Origin: an uncultured Prevotella sp.
GTDB lineage: Bacteria > Bacteroidota > Bacteroidia > Bacteroidales > Bacteroidaceae
Length of the DNA stretch: 19,040 bases
Reading direction: 5' to 3'
Assembly: GCA_937916405.1 (NCBI GenBank)
Contig: CALFUF010000130.1
Span: 1 to 19,040 of the forward strand
This document shows positions 1 to 7,443 of the stretch, piece after piece. How positions within the stretch are numbered: the first letter of the stretch is position 1; each line of letters starts with the position of its first letter. Both the position numbers and the translations under genes were made by a program. Below the pieces are notes generated by a model. The model was not told where the DNA came from, made no database searches, and saw nothing but the letters and a program-made list of their open reading frames with translations.

Positions 1-57
1 AACCTTTATCGGAAACGACGTAAAGTCCTATGGAAAGCGATGTAAAACTATAAGAGT

Positions 58-92
58 GAGAGGTGAGAGGGGAGAGGTAAGAGGTGAGAGGT
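58..92. repeat. Tandem heptamer repeat, five units of GAGAGGT
   Basis: Five consecutive 7-bp units can be read: GAGAGGT (58-64), GAGAGGG (65-71), GAGAGGT (72-78), AAGAGGT (79-85), GAGAGGT (86-92). A decayed unit lies on each side. The strand read here is almost pure purine. It sits upstream of the aldo/keto reductase promoter. An in-frame GTG at 91 inside the repeat only lengthens the downstream reading frame artificially. No function can be assigned; copy number may vary between strains. Confidence 0.8.
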
Positions 93-172
93 GAAATGTC
101 AAAATGAAAATTTGAGGAATCAAAAGTGTAAATTTTGGGTGCTGATTTCATGGTCATCTCGCACATTATTCG

Positions 173-180
173 TATCTTTG
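173..180 (+). promoter_or_regulatory. Bacteroidetes -7 box (TATCTTTG) of the aldo/keto reductase gene
   Basis: TATCTTTG matches the Bacteroidetes primary sigma -7 consensus TAnnTTTG. It ends 27 bp before the chosen ATG at 208, giving a leader of about 20 nt. No good TTG-type -33 element lies 19-21 bp upstream, so this is a one-box prediction. Its position inside the longer GTG-initiated frame argues that translation starts at 208 and not at 91. Confidence 0.6.
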
Positions 181-207
181 TCCCCAGGAACCAAAAACTA
201 TAAGATC

Positions 208-1167
208 ATGGAGAAATATTTAGCAGACGCAAGTCGTTACGAGAACGGGATGCAATATGAGCGTTGCGGACGCTCAGGTGTGTTATTACCAAAGGTGTCA
301 CTGGGTATGTGGCATAACTTCGGGAGTGTGGACCCCTATGAGCGCAGTCGTGCCATCCTGCGTTACGCCTTCGACCATGGCGTGACCCATATCGACCTCG
401 CTAATAACTACGGTCCTGCTCCTGGCTCAGCGGAAGAGTGTTTCGGACATGTGATGGACGACGATTTCCGTCCCTACCGTGACGAGATGTTTATCTCTAC
501 CAAGGCAGGCTATGGGATGTGGGAAGGTCCTTATGGAGACTGGGGTTCCCGTAAATACCTGATATCCTCGTTGGACCAGAGTCTGAAGCGTATGCATCTG
601 GATTATGTCGACCTGTTCTATAGTCATCGTTACGACCCTAATACACCTTTGGAGGAGACCCTGCAGGCACTGGTGGATGTCGTACGAGCCGGCAAGGCAC
701 TCTATGTGGGCATCTCTAACTGGCCCTTGGAGCCCCTTCGCTTTGGCATAGAGTATCTGAAGCAGCATGACACCCCCCTGCTGATCTACCAGGGCAAGCT
801 GAATATGCTCCACCAAGCACCTATCGACGAAGGCATCCTGCAACTCTGTCATGAGTCGGGAGTCGGTTTCATCGCTTTCTCACCCCTTGCCCAAGGAATG
901 CTGACAGACCGTTACCTGAACGGTATACCACAAGACTCCCGTATGGCAAAGGGTATGTTCCTCAAAGAAGAGATGCTGACATCAGAGCTGTTGCAGCAGC
1001 TACGCCAATGGAACGAGGAGGCACAAAAGAAAGGCGAGAGCCTCGCAGAGATGGCACTCGCCTGGATCTTAAAACAGCAAGGAGTGACTTCCGTCCTCGT
1101 GGGAGCCAGTTCTACGGAGCAGCTGGCACGTAACCTGCGATGTGTCAACGCGCAGGCTCCCGATTAA
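208..1167 (+). CDS. gpr: Aldo/keto reductase, YghZ/Gpr (L-glyceraldehyde 3-phosphate reductase) type, short C-terminus
   Basis: NADPH-dependent reductase of the TIM-barrel aldo/keto reductase superfamily, 319 residues, expected in the cytoplasm. The catalytic tetrad is complete: Asp63 and Tyr68 (in DLANNYG), Lys99 (STKAGYG) and His140 (FYSHR). The long blocks around WHNFG, NNYGPxPGSAEE, GSRKYL and NGIPQDSR are those I recall from E. coli YghZ, which reduces L-glyceraldehyde 3-phosphate and related aldehydes. The start at 208 is chosen because the homology begins there and a -7 box lies just upstream. The protein stops after VNAQAPD, about 27 residues before the E. coli end, losing the usual final helix. 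The stop is 1 bp from the end of the convergent gene. The substrate in this organism is not shown by the sequence; other aldehyde or ketone reductase roles are possible. Confidence 0.88.
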   Translation: MEKYLADASRYENGMQYERCGRSGVLLPKVSLGMWHNFGSVDPYERSRAILRYAFDHGVTHIDLANNYGPAPGSAEECFGHVMDDDFRPYRDEMFISTKAGYGMWEGPYGDWGSRKYLISSLDQSLKRMHLDYVDLFYSHRYDPNTPLEETLQALVDVVRAGKALYVGISNWPLEPLRFGIEYLKQHDTPLLIYQGKLNMLHQAPIDEGILQLCHESGVGFIAFSPLAQGMLTDRYLNGIPQDSRMAKGMFLKEEMLTSELLQQLRQWNEEAQKKGESLAEMALAWILKQQGVTSVLVGASSTEQLARNLRCVNAQAPD

Positions 1168-1168
1168 C

Positions 1169-1978
1169 CTACTCCACCTTCGATGTCATTTCATTACGCA
1201 AGCCCTTGAAGCCTGTGAGATAGCACTTTGCCGATCCGAAAGAGAGGAAGAGGTCAAGGCGCACAGGCAGGTGGTTGGCGTCATCCGTGACGAAAAAGCG
1301 GATCAACTCGTGGTTCTTACCATTCTCACGTTCGATAAAGGAGAAGGTGAGACAACGGTATTTGGCAGAGCTGTTCTTCATCTTCAAGGTCGTCTTACCC
1401 GTGTATTTCAACCATGAGTTTGACAGATGGTTGGCATCACTGATCGGCATGGGGATATTCTCACCCACCTTCAGTTTAGAGGCATCAAAATTGCGGGCAC
1501 GCAGGAAGATACTCATCATGTCGTAGATACAGTCCTTATACTCCGCATCCTTCCAATGCACCTCGCCGTCAGAGTCGATACGATGCATGCGCAGGTGACA
1601 GTTGCTGTTAGGATAGGTATACCACAACTCATCCACATAGTATCGCTTACCCTCACGGGCACCCTTGCGGAAATAGAGTGGTGACAAATCCATGTTCGTG
1701 TAGCACAACAGGGTGTCACGCATCACGAAATAGTTGTCGAGTTTGCTGTTACCACGGGTTATCAGACTACTGCGATAAGCAGGTTTGCCATTGCGAGTCG
1801 ACTGGACAGTAGACATGGAGGCAGTACCCACCTTCATCCATACGAATTTCCAATTGAAATAGAGGTCATAAGACAGAAACTCTCCTGGCTTAAATGCTGT
1901 GTTCTCGATGCCACACTGTGCATGAGCAGCCATCATACCGCATGATGCGATGATGATTAATAACAGTCGTTTCATCAT
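1169..1978 (-). CDS. DUF3108-family secreted protein
   Basis: A 269-residue protein with an N-terminal signal peptide. The likely signal peptidase I site is after AHA (residue 20). An IASC motif at residues 10-13 could be read as a weak lipobox, but the hydrophobic stretch before it would be short. The rest is soluble, beta-rich and full of Tyr/Trp, with the pattern around FKPGEFLSYDLYFNWKFVW, RDTLLCYTN and PVRLDLFL that I recognise as the DUF3108 family, whose molecular function is unknown. It is the last gene of a minus-strand operon, 6 bp after the Ig-like lipoprotein gene. The first codons are ATGATG, and the second ATG (1975) has the better spacing to an AGGAAAG ribosome-binding site, so a 268-residue form is equally possible. 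A periplasmic or outer-membrane-associated role is inferred. Confidence 0.82.
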   Translation of the reverse strand: MMKRLLLIIIASCGMMAAHAQCGIENTAFKPGEFLSYDLYFNWKFVWMKVGTASMSTVQSTRNGKPAYRSSLITRGNSKLDNYFVMRDTLLCYTNMDLSPLYFRKGAREGKRYYVDELWYTYPNSNCHLRMHRIDSDGEVHWKDAEYKDCIYDMMSIFLRARNFDASKLKVGENIPMPISDANHLSNSWLKYTGKTTLKMKNSSAKYRCLTFSFIERENGKNHELIRFFVTDDANHLPVRLDLFLSFGSAKCYLTGFKGLRNEMTSKVE

Positions 1979-1984
1979 TCTTTC

Positions 1985-3928
1985 CTATTTAACAGTTTCC
2001 TTTTTCACATATTCTATACCCAACTCGCGAGCACGTTCCGCATTACGGTTGCGGAGTTTCTGTTTCTCCTTGTCAGGTTTTTGCTTGGTTATCTCACCTG
2101 GTTTTTGGAGGTTAAGAGGTGTTCCTTTCAAGTTCCAAGGCAGCGTCACGTCAAATTTCGCCTTACACTCGATGGACTTCGGATAGTAGTACACCTCCTC
2201 AGCCTGCAGGTCCTTCTCATAGTCGCCCGTATCCCATAGCCCATTACCGTTTTTGTCGATGAAGGCACGTAGATAATAGGTTCCCGGGGTCAGATAGAAG
2301 AACTCGGCATTGCCATTCTCTGCCCTTATCTGTTTCAGTGTCTTGTCGCTCTTGTCCAGCAGCTGCACGACGACCGTGGTGTCATTGATACCGCTTAGTT
2401 GCATCAACAAGGTAGCGTACTCGTCCAGCGAGCGTACCTTGATACCTTGTTTATAAGTCGCAGAGGCATAGCCATAGATATCCACGAAAGCGGCAGAGTC
2501 GATCTCCAAGCTATATTCAGTGTCAGGTTGCCACTCGGCGATGAACTCATAGACCCGTAAGGTAGAGTCCCTCCGATGGAACTCATAAGGGGTGTTATAC
2601 CATAACGAGTCTATTTTCGTATAAAGGTGGATTGCCGACGTGTCACATATCGCCAAGGGTGTCGGCATCTCGAATGTCGTGAGATAGTCAGGATCCATCT
2701 GTTGCTTGACGTTATATTTGACCTTCAGAGGCTCTGGTGGCATGATACTGTCGTAAGGCTCCCCACGCTTCTTTAGTTTCTCTTGTTTCTTCTCCCATTC
2801 CTCTATGGTCTTCTTCCGTTCCTTCATGCGTTTCTCATAACTCGTCTTGGCAAGCACCTCAACGGTATCCACCTGCGTAATGAGCACTCCCGCAGTATCT
2901 GTCATCAGATAACTCAGCTCCATCCGTAGGGTATCCTGATTGACGAGCGTGGTGTCACGCAACCAGTAGGTCAGGGTGTCTTTCTTCTCACTGCTTTCCA
3001 AGATAAACGCATCCTGCTCGTTGAAGTTCAACCCTCTGATAACGGGCAGCTCCGGATTGCCATAGCTGAAAAATAGGGTAAAGCGGTTAGGCTCTGTACG
3101 CTCAGGTTGTTTCAGCAGGTAACGCTCTGTCTGTGTCTCTTGGAAGGCGAGCAGTACGATGTCATCAGGATAATAATGGATATAAGGTACCTGAATGATA
3201 TTATCGATGTGCAGGGTGTCCTTCCAGATCGTGTCCTGTCGGATATCAGGTTTGGAGGATGGCTGGTATGTCTGGTGGGAAAAAGCGATCATCTCACTCT
3301 TCTGGTTGAAGATATAGTCACCATCAGCATCCTGTAAGGCGAAGACACGATACTCTCCTGGAGCGACACCCTTGATGACGAAACGTCCTCGTCCGTCAGT
3401 ACGAGAGACACGCAGCAGCGGTTTGGTCTTGAAGGCACTGTCACTCAAGTCGTTATACAGTCCTACCATGATACCCTTCACAGGCTCTAAGTTAGAGGCG
3501 TCCAGCACATTACCAGCCACCTCGAAGGTGTCTATCTGCTCTCCCGTGGAGAAGGTGAAGGTGTAGTTACCCAATGGGTTTCCCTCGTTATTATCAGTAA
3601 TGGCGTCACTGAAGTCTATCGTGTAGGTCATATTGGGTTTCAGGGAGTCCTTCAGCTCTACCACAATCTTCTTTCCTGCCTCCTTGATTTCTGGCATCTC
3701 CAACTGGGGAGGTGACACGATGACCTTCTCAGTGGCATTCGTCATTTTGATATACTCATCAAACTGGATGGTGATTTTCTGCGTGGTCACTCCTGTCGCT
3801 CCATCCGCAGGGGTGGAGGCGATGATGCGTGGCGGGTCGTCGTCATACCATCCCCCGTCAGGTTGTCCCATGCGGGCACAACTGACGATGGCACATACCA
3901 GACAGACTATGTAGAGGAGTTTCTTCAT
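1985..3928 (-). CDS. Ig-like (BIG_5/SbsA-type) domain lipoprotein
   Basis: A 647-residue envelope lipoprotein. Residues 1-17 form a signal with lipobox IVSC, so Cys17 is the lipidated residue. A bacterial Ig-like domain covers about 32-129 (DPPRIIASTPADGATGV to YTFTFSTGE). It is followed by a carboxypeptidase-regulatory-like beta sandwich at about 135-205 (GNVLDASNLEPVKGIMVG, GEYRVFALQDADGD). A charged Lys/Glu-rich stretch around 360-405 is probably helical. A second beta-sandwich-like module comes late (TPGTYYLRAFIDKNGNG). The C-terminus is very basic. The start ATG overlaps the stop of the upstream GH3 gene by 4 bp (ATGA), implying translational coupling. Proteins of this build are common in Bacteroidetes but have no proven function; a structural or scaffold role at the outer membrane is inferred. 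Confidence 0.85.
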   Translation of the reverse strand: MKKLLYIVCLVCAIVSCARMGQPDGGWYDDDPPRIIASTPADGATGVTTQKITIQFDEYIKMTNATEKVIVSPPQLEMPEIKEAGKKIVVELKDSLKPNMTYTIDFSDAITDNNEGNPLGNYTFTFSTGEQIDTFEVAGNVLDASNLEPVKGIMVGLYNDLSDSAFKTKPLLRVSRTDGRGRFVIKGVAPGEYRVFALQDADGDYIFNQKSEMIAFSHQTYQPSSKPDIRQDTIWKDTLHIDNIIQVPYIHYYPDDIVLLAFQETQTERYLLKQPERTEPNRFTLFFSYGNPELPVIRGLNFNEQDAFILESSEKKDTLTYWLRDTTLVNQDTLRMELSYLMTDTAGVLITQVDTVEVLAKTSYEKRMKERKKTIEEWEKKQEKLKKRGEPYDSIMPPEPLKVKYNVKQQMDPDYLTTFEMPTPLAICDTSAIHLYTKIDSLWYNTPYEFHRRDSTLRVYEFIAEWQPDTEYSLEIDSAAFVDIYGYASATYKQGIKVRSLDEYATLLMQLSGINDTTVVVQLLDKSDKTLKQIRAENGNAEFFYLTPGTYYLRAFIDKNGNGLWDTGDYEKDLQAEEVYYYPKSIECKAKFDVTLPWNLKGTPLNLQKPGEITKQKPDKEKQKLRNRNAERARELGIEYVKKETVK

Positions 3929-5439
3929 GTGTTTAGTCTCAGTAGTTGGTCTATATGCTCACGAGAGTTGCTCAGACGGGGCACCTTATGCTGTCCTCCG
4001 AGTTTTCCCCGCAGCTTCAACCAGTCGTTAAACAGTCCTGTGCGAGCCTCTATCAACTCCAAGGGTTGTAACGTGATATCCTTATAACGTTTTGCCTCAT
4101 AGTCACTGTTCACCTCCTGCAACTTCTGGTCGAGCAGATGGGCAAACTGCTGTAAGTCCTGTGGTGGCTTAGAGAACTCGATGAGCCATTGATGACGGCA
4201 TTTCGCATTGGCATCCATGAAGACTGGTGCTGCCGTATATTCCAATACCTCCGCGCCTGTCTGCTGACAAGCATAGGCAAGTCCCTGCTCGGCATTATCC
4301 ACGATCAGCTCTTCGCCAAAGGCGTTGATAAAACTCTTCGTACGTCCCGTAATAACGAACTTATAGGGGTTGATAGAGGTGAAACGGATCGTATCACCTA
4401 TCTTATAGCGCCACAGTCCACAGGAGGTGGAGATCAGCATGGCATAGTTCTTGTCTTTCTCCACTCCCCATAGTGGCACAATCCTAGAATTACTGGTTTC
4501 ACTAGAACCACTAGACATCTCCTCAAACTCATAGAACACCCCATAGTCGAGCATCAGCAGCATCGCCTTGTCGGCAGGGTCGTCCTGCAATCCGAAGAAG
4601 CCCTCCGAGGCATTATACGTCTCCATATAATGCATATTGGGAGAGGTAATCAGTTGCTCATACTGCTTACGATAGGGAGTAAAGGCGACACCACCATGGA
4701 AGAACACCTCCAGATGAGGCCATACCTCCTCCAGATGAGTCTTTCCTGTTATCTCCATCATACAGTTCAGCACCGACAGCATCCATGAGGGGACACCAGA
4801 GATATTCGTCACGTTCTTGTTCATCGCCTCACGGGCTATACGCTCCCGCTTGACCTCGAAGTCCTGCAGCAAAGCAGTCTGTTTCTTGGGAACTCGCACA
4901 AGATTGGCAAGCGGATTGATATTCTCAATCAGGATGGCACTGAGGTCGCCCACTAGTGAGCCTGGCAGATTATAGTTGGGGGCATGACTGCCACCCAGAA
5001 TCAGGGCACGACCATCAAACAGGCGTGACTTGGGGTTATTCCTCAGATAGAGTGCTACAGAGTCGAAGCCGCCAGCATAGTGGATTTTCTGCAAGCCCTC
5101 AGGACTGACAGGGATAAACTTCGACTTATCATTGGTGGTTCCAGAGGATTTGGCATACCATTGCACACGTCCTTTCCATAACACATCAGACTCACCATGA
5201 CGCATACGGTCAATCTGTCCCTTCAGCTCCTCATAGGTGTTCACAGGGGTATGCTTAGCGAAATCGTCATAACCCTTCATCGCACTGAAGGCATATTGCC
5301 GACCGTATTCCGTGTTTTTTGCTGCCTGCAATAAATGGTTCAGCACCTTGCGCTGCAAAAGTTCTCCTTGCGTCTGGTGTTTCTCTAAAGCCCGCATACG
5401 TGGCTCAAAGACATATCTTATAATATTGGTTATACTCAT
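3925..5439 (-). CDS. GH3 auxin-responsive promoter family protein (acyl-adenylate/amidosynthetase-like)
   Basis: A 504-residue homologue of plant GH3/JAR1 enzymes. These adenylate a carboxylic acid with ATP and join it to an amino acid; they belong to the ANL-like adenylating fold. The ATP-binding motif SSGTTNDKSKFIPVS lies at 98-112, the second motif YMETYNASEGFFG at 271-283, and YKIGDTIRF at 345-353. All three are intact, so the enzyme should be active. It has no signal peptide and should be cytoplasmic. A longer frame reaches 5478, but the sequence between 5440 and 5478 holds a consensus promoter, so ATG 5439 is chosen. It is the first gene of the operon with the Ig-like lipoprotein and DUF3108 genes. 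The acid and amine substrates in bacteria are not known to me, and the auxin name reflects plant history only. A Ser-rich loop at 309-318 looks lineage-specific. Confidence 0.87.
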   Translation of the reverse strand: MSITNIIRYVFEPRMRALEKHQTQGELLQRKVLNHLLQAAKNTEYGRQYAFSAMKGYDDFAKHTPVNTYEELKGQIDRMRHGESDVLWKGRVQWYAKSSGTTNDKSKFIPVSPEGLQKIHYAGGFDSVALYLRNNPKSRLFDGRALILGGSHAPNYNLPGSLVGDLSAILIENINPLANLVRVPKKQTALLQDFEVKRERIAREAMNKNVTNISGVPSWMLSVLNCMMEITGKTHLEEVWPHLEVFFHGGVAFTPYRKQYEQLITSPNMHYMETYNASEGFFGLQDDPADKAMLLMLDYGVFYEFEEMSSGSSETSNSRIVPLWGVEKDKNYAMLISTSCGLWRYKIGDTIRFTSINPYKFVITGRTKSFINAFGEELIVDNAEQGLAYACQQTGAEVLEYTAAPVFMDANAKCRHQWLIEFSKPPQDLQQFAHLLDQKLQEVNSDYEAKRYKDITLQPLELIEARTGLFNDWLKLRGKLGGQHKVPRLSNSREHIDQLLRLNT

Positions 5440-5447
5440 ACAGCGTG

Positions 5448-5479
5448 CAAAGGTAATGGAATTTGGACGAATTACCAAA
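5448..5479 (-). promoter_or_regulatory. Consensus Bacteroidetes promoter of the GH3 operon, near-leaderless
   Basis: Read on the minus strand, TTTG (5479-5476) is followed by a 20-bp spacer and TACCTTTG (5455-5448). This matches the TTTG-N19-21-TAnnTTTG pattern. Transcription should begin around 5440-5444, only a few bases before the ATG at 5439, so the mRNA would have almost no leader. The -33 box starts 5 bp after the stop of the sirtuin gene on the same strand. Confidence 0.75.
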
Positions 5480-5483
5480 TAAT

Positions 5484-6179
5484 TTAACGATTCATCAGTA
5501 GTTCGGACAATTCTTTCATGCCCTCACTGGCACCCTTCTGGATCTGTTGGACATTCTCACCAGCAGCGACAGGCTTGGGGTCGATGAGGTAGATGGGGAC
5601 ACCCGGACGCACATATTGCACCAGTCCTGCGGCAGGATAGACATTGAGTGACGTACCGATGATAATGAAGATGTCAGCCTGCATCGCCTCTGCGGCAGCG
5701 GCGCTGATCATGGGGACTCCCTCTCCGAAGAAGACGATGAAGGGACGGAGCAGAGAACCGTCACCCGCCTTTGTACCAGGCTCCACCTCGCAGTTATCCG
5801 GAGTCAGCGTGATTTGGTAACGGGGGTCATCGACATCACGACTGGAGCATACCTTCATCAGTTCTCCATGCAGATGGATGACCTTGGAGGAGCCAGCCAT
5901 CTCGTGCAGGTTGTCGACATTCTGGGTGACAACAGTCACATCGTATTGCTCTTCCAGTTTTGCCACTAAGCGGTGCCCCTCGTTAGGTTGCGTACCCACA
6001 CATTTCTTACGTAGCATATTATAGAAATTCGTCACTAAGGTAGGGTCAGCCTCCCATCCCTCATGTGTCGCTACCTTTGCCACAGGGTAGTTCTCCCATA
6101 ATCCGTCAGCGTCACGAAACGTCTTTAATCCACTCTCTACCGACATACCGGCACCTGTCAACACCACAATCTTCTTCAT
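5484..6179 (-). CDS. cobB: Sir2-family NAD-dependent protein deacylase (class III sirtuin)
   Basis: A 231-residue cytoplasmic sirtuin that removes acyl groups from lysines, using NAD+ and giving nicotinamide and O-acyl-ADP-ribose. The Rossmann NAD motif GAGMSVESGLKTFRD is at 9-23, TQNVD at 85-89, the catalytic His at 104 (HLHGE), the FGE motif at 151-153 and GTS at 175-177. Two features differ from E. coli CobB. First, the YxxR pair that gives class III sirtuins their desuccinylase preference reads Tyr53-N-M-Leu56-Arg57, so Arg is one place late. Second, only two Cys (111 and 130) lie in the zinc region where four are usual, so zinc may be absent. It has its own promoter and is divergent from the radical SAM gene; the downstream GH3 operon also has its own promoter. 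The family call is firm; the acyl preference is open. Confidence 0.9.
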   Translation of the reverse strand: MKKIVVLTGAGMSVESGLKTFRDADGLWENYPVAKVATHEGWEADPTLVTNFYNMLRKKCVGTQPNEGHRLVAKLEEQYDVTVVTQNVDNLHEMAGSSKVIHLHGELMKVCSSRDVDDPRYQITLTPDNCEVEPGTKAGDGSLLRPFIVFFGEGVPMISAAAAEAMQADIFIIIGTSLNVYPAAGLVQYVRPGVPIYLIDPKPVAAGENVQQIQKGASEGMKELSELLMNR

Positions 6180-6204
6180 AAGCCTTTCTGTTTTAGAATT
6201 TCTG

Positions 6205-6234
6205 CAAAAATAATAAATAAATGAGAGTTGACAA
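6205..6234 (-). promoter_or_regulatory. Predicted promoter of the sirtuin gene
   Basis: On the minus strand TTG (6234-6232), a 19-bp spacer and TATTTTTG (6212-6205) fit the Bacteroidetes promoter pattern. The -7 box ends 25 bp before the sirtuin ATG. It faces away from the radical SAM promoter in the same 106-bp gap. Confidence 0.6.
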
Positions 6235-6256
6235 CGGAGAATTGAGAATAATTTAG

Positions 6257-6264
6257 TAATTTTG
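6257..6264 (+). promoter_or_regulatory. -7 box (TAATTTTG) of the radical SAM gene
   Basis: TAATTTTG matches TAnnTTTG and ends 21 bp before the ATG at 6286. No TTG lies at the expected 19-21 bp, so the promoter is probably weak or activator-dependent. The ATG is preceded by an A-rich stretch (AAACAGAAAACACC) without a Shine-Dalgarno sequence, which is usual in this phylum. Confidence 0.55.
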
Positions 6265-6285
6265 CAAAATTAAACAGAAAACACC

Positions 6286-7374
6286 ATGGCAGAACTGGGT
6301 TTCCGCAAGCGTCTTGCCTTAGAGCTGGCGGCACAGATAAGTCGTAATATCCGCAAGGAGCATCCTCTTCGGCAGTTATTCTGGGAGTGTACCTTGCGGT
6401 GTAATGTGAGTTGTCGCCATTGTGGTAGTGACTGCAAGAAGCTCTCTGAGGTCCAGGACATGCCCAGGGAGGACTTCCTCAGGGTGCTTGACAGTATAGC
6501 TCAAAAGACGAATCCTCACAAGGTATTTGTGACGATAACAGGTGGAGAACCGCTTTTGCGGGAGGATCTGGATATTTGCGGACATGAGATTTTCGAGCGT
6601 GGATTCCCTTGGGGTATGGTCACTAATGGACTCGCGCTCACCCCGGAGCGTTTTGAGTCGTTGAGGAAGGCAGGTATGCACAGCATAACGGTCAGTCTGG
6701 ACGGACTGGAGGAGAATCACAACTGGATGCGTCGTCATCCCCAGAGTTTCCAGATGGTCGACCAAGCCTTGGACCTCTTTGTGCGCCACCCGCAGATCGC
6801 CTCTGATGTCGTCACCTGTGTTAACCAACGTAATTACAATCAGTTGCCTGCTATCCGCGACTATCTCATCAGTAAGGGTATTGACTATTGGCGCATCTAT
6901 TCTATCTTTCCTGTGGGTCGTGCTGCCAACGACCCCACGATGCAACTGAGTCATGAGCAATACCGTGGGATGCTTGACTTCATTCGTCAGGTCAGAAATG
7001 AGGGAAAGATCAATGCCGCTTATGGTTGTGAGGGTTTCCTTGGACGTTATGAGGGCGAGGTCCGTGAGATGTTCTTTGATTGTCAGGCAGGTGTGACGGT
7101 CGGTTCTGTGATGGCTGACGGTTCCATTGCCGCCTGCGCCAGCATCCGCGCTGACTATCACCAGGGTAACATCTACGAGGACGACTTCATGGAGGTATGG
7201 GAGAAACGCTATGCACCCTATCGGAATCGTGACTGGATGCGTAAGGGCGCATGTAAGGAATGTCGGTATTGGCGCTACTGCCGTGGCAATGGAATGCACC
7301 TCCGTGATGAGGAAGGGAACCTGATCCTCTGTCACTTAAAACGTATCCAGGAGAGTGACAAGACAGTTAAATAA
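6286..7374 (+). CDS. Radical SAM enzyme with variant SPASM region, rSAM/lipoprotein-system type
   Basis: A 362-residue cytoplasmic iron-sulfur enzyme. The radical SAM cluster motif is Cys39-x3-Cys43-x2-Cys46, followed by GGEP at 86-89 and a (beta/alpha) core to about 220. The C-terminal part has SPASM-like Cys spacing: Cys266-x12-Gly-x4-Cys284, then Cys323-x2-Cys326-x5-Cys332, and Cys349. The Cys expected three residues after Cys332 is Gly336, so one auxiliary-cluster ligand is absent or replaced. SPASM enzymes usually modify ribosomally made peptides or proteins. From memory it resembles the Bacteroidetes family named for an rSAM/lipoprotein pair (TIGR04133 with TIGR04134). A small lipoprotein gene follows 69 bp downstream, which supports this. 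The modification and the substrate are unknown; the neighbouring lipoprotein is the first candidate. Confidence 0.85.
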   Translation: MAELGFRKRLALELAAQISRNIRKEHPLRQLFWECTLRCNVSCRHCGSDCKKLSEVQDMPREDFLRVLDSIAQKTNPHKVFVTITGGEPLLREDLDICGHEIFERGFPWGMVTNGLALTPERFESLRKAGMHSITVSLDGLEENHNWMRRHPQSFQMVDQALDLFVRHPQIASDVVTCVNQRNYNQLPAIRDYLISKGIDYWRIYSIFPVGRAANDPTMQLSHEQYRGMLDFIRQVRNEGKINAAYGCEGFLGRYEGEVREMFFDCQAGVTVGSVMADGSIAACASIRADYHQGNIYEDDFMEVWEKRYAPYRNRDWMRKGACKECRYWRYCRGNGMHLRDEEGNLILCHLKRIQESDKTVK

Positions 7375-7407
7375 TCTTTATTTCAGAGTTTATTCAATAA
7401 TAATCCA

Positions 7408-7415
7408 TAATTTTG
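7408..7415 (+). promoter_or_regulatory. -7 box (TAATTTTG) before the small lipoprotein gene
   Basis: TAATTTTG fits TAnnTTTG and ends 28 bp before the ATG at 7444, in the 69-bp gap after the radical SAM gene. No convincing -33 element is present. It suggests the lipoprotein and the FKBP genes can be transcribed separately from the radical SAM gene, perhaps at a higher level. I see no terminator hairpin in the gap, so read-through is also likely. Confidence 0.55.
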
Positions 7416-7443
7416 CACCCTGAAATCATCAAACGTTTGAAAT

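Noticed and set aside
91..207. GTG-initiated 39-residue extension of the aldo/keto reductase
   Set aside because: It starts inside a heptamer repeat, runs through the -7 box at 173-180 and has no similarity to the N-terminus of YghZ, which begins at the ATG at 208.
427..852. A 141-codon minus-strand frame inside the aldo/keto reductase
   Set aside because: The plus-strand frame has the full catalytic tetrad and family blocks; the reverse frame shows no domain.
4477..4515. Ser-rich loop (SSGSSETSNS) in the GH3 protein as an insertion
   Set aside because: It keeps the frame, sits in a loop that varies in the family, and the flanking motifs are intact, so it is ordinary variation.
5440..5478. 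13-residue N-terminal extension of the GH3 protein
   Set aside because: The stretch contains the consensus promoter and the predicted transcription start, so it would not be in the mRNA.
6180..6285. Shared operator between the divergent sirtuin and radical SAM genes
   Set aside because: The gap is only 106 bp with two opposed -7 boxes, but I found no dyad or repeat that would support a common regulator.
6376..7335. A 319-codon open frame on the minus strand opposite the radical SAM gene
   Set aside because: The plus strand encodes a full radical SAM protein with cluster motifs. The antisense product has no recognisable motif or promoter and is a shadow frame.
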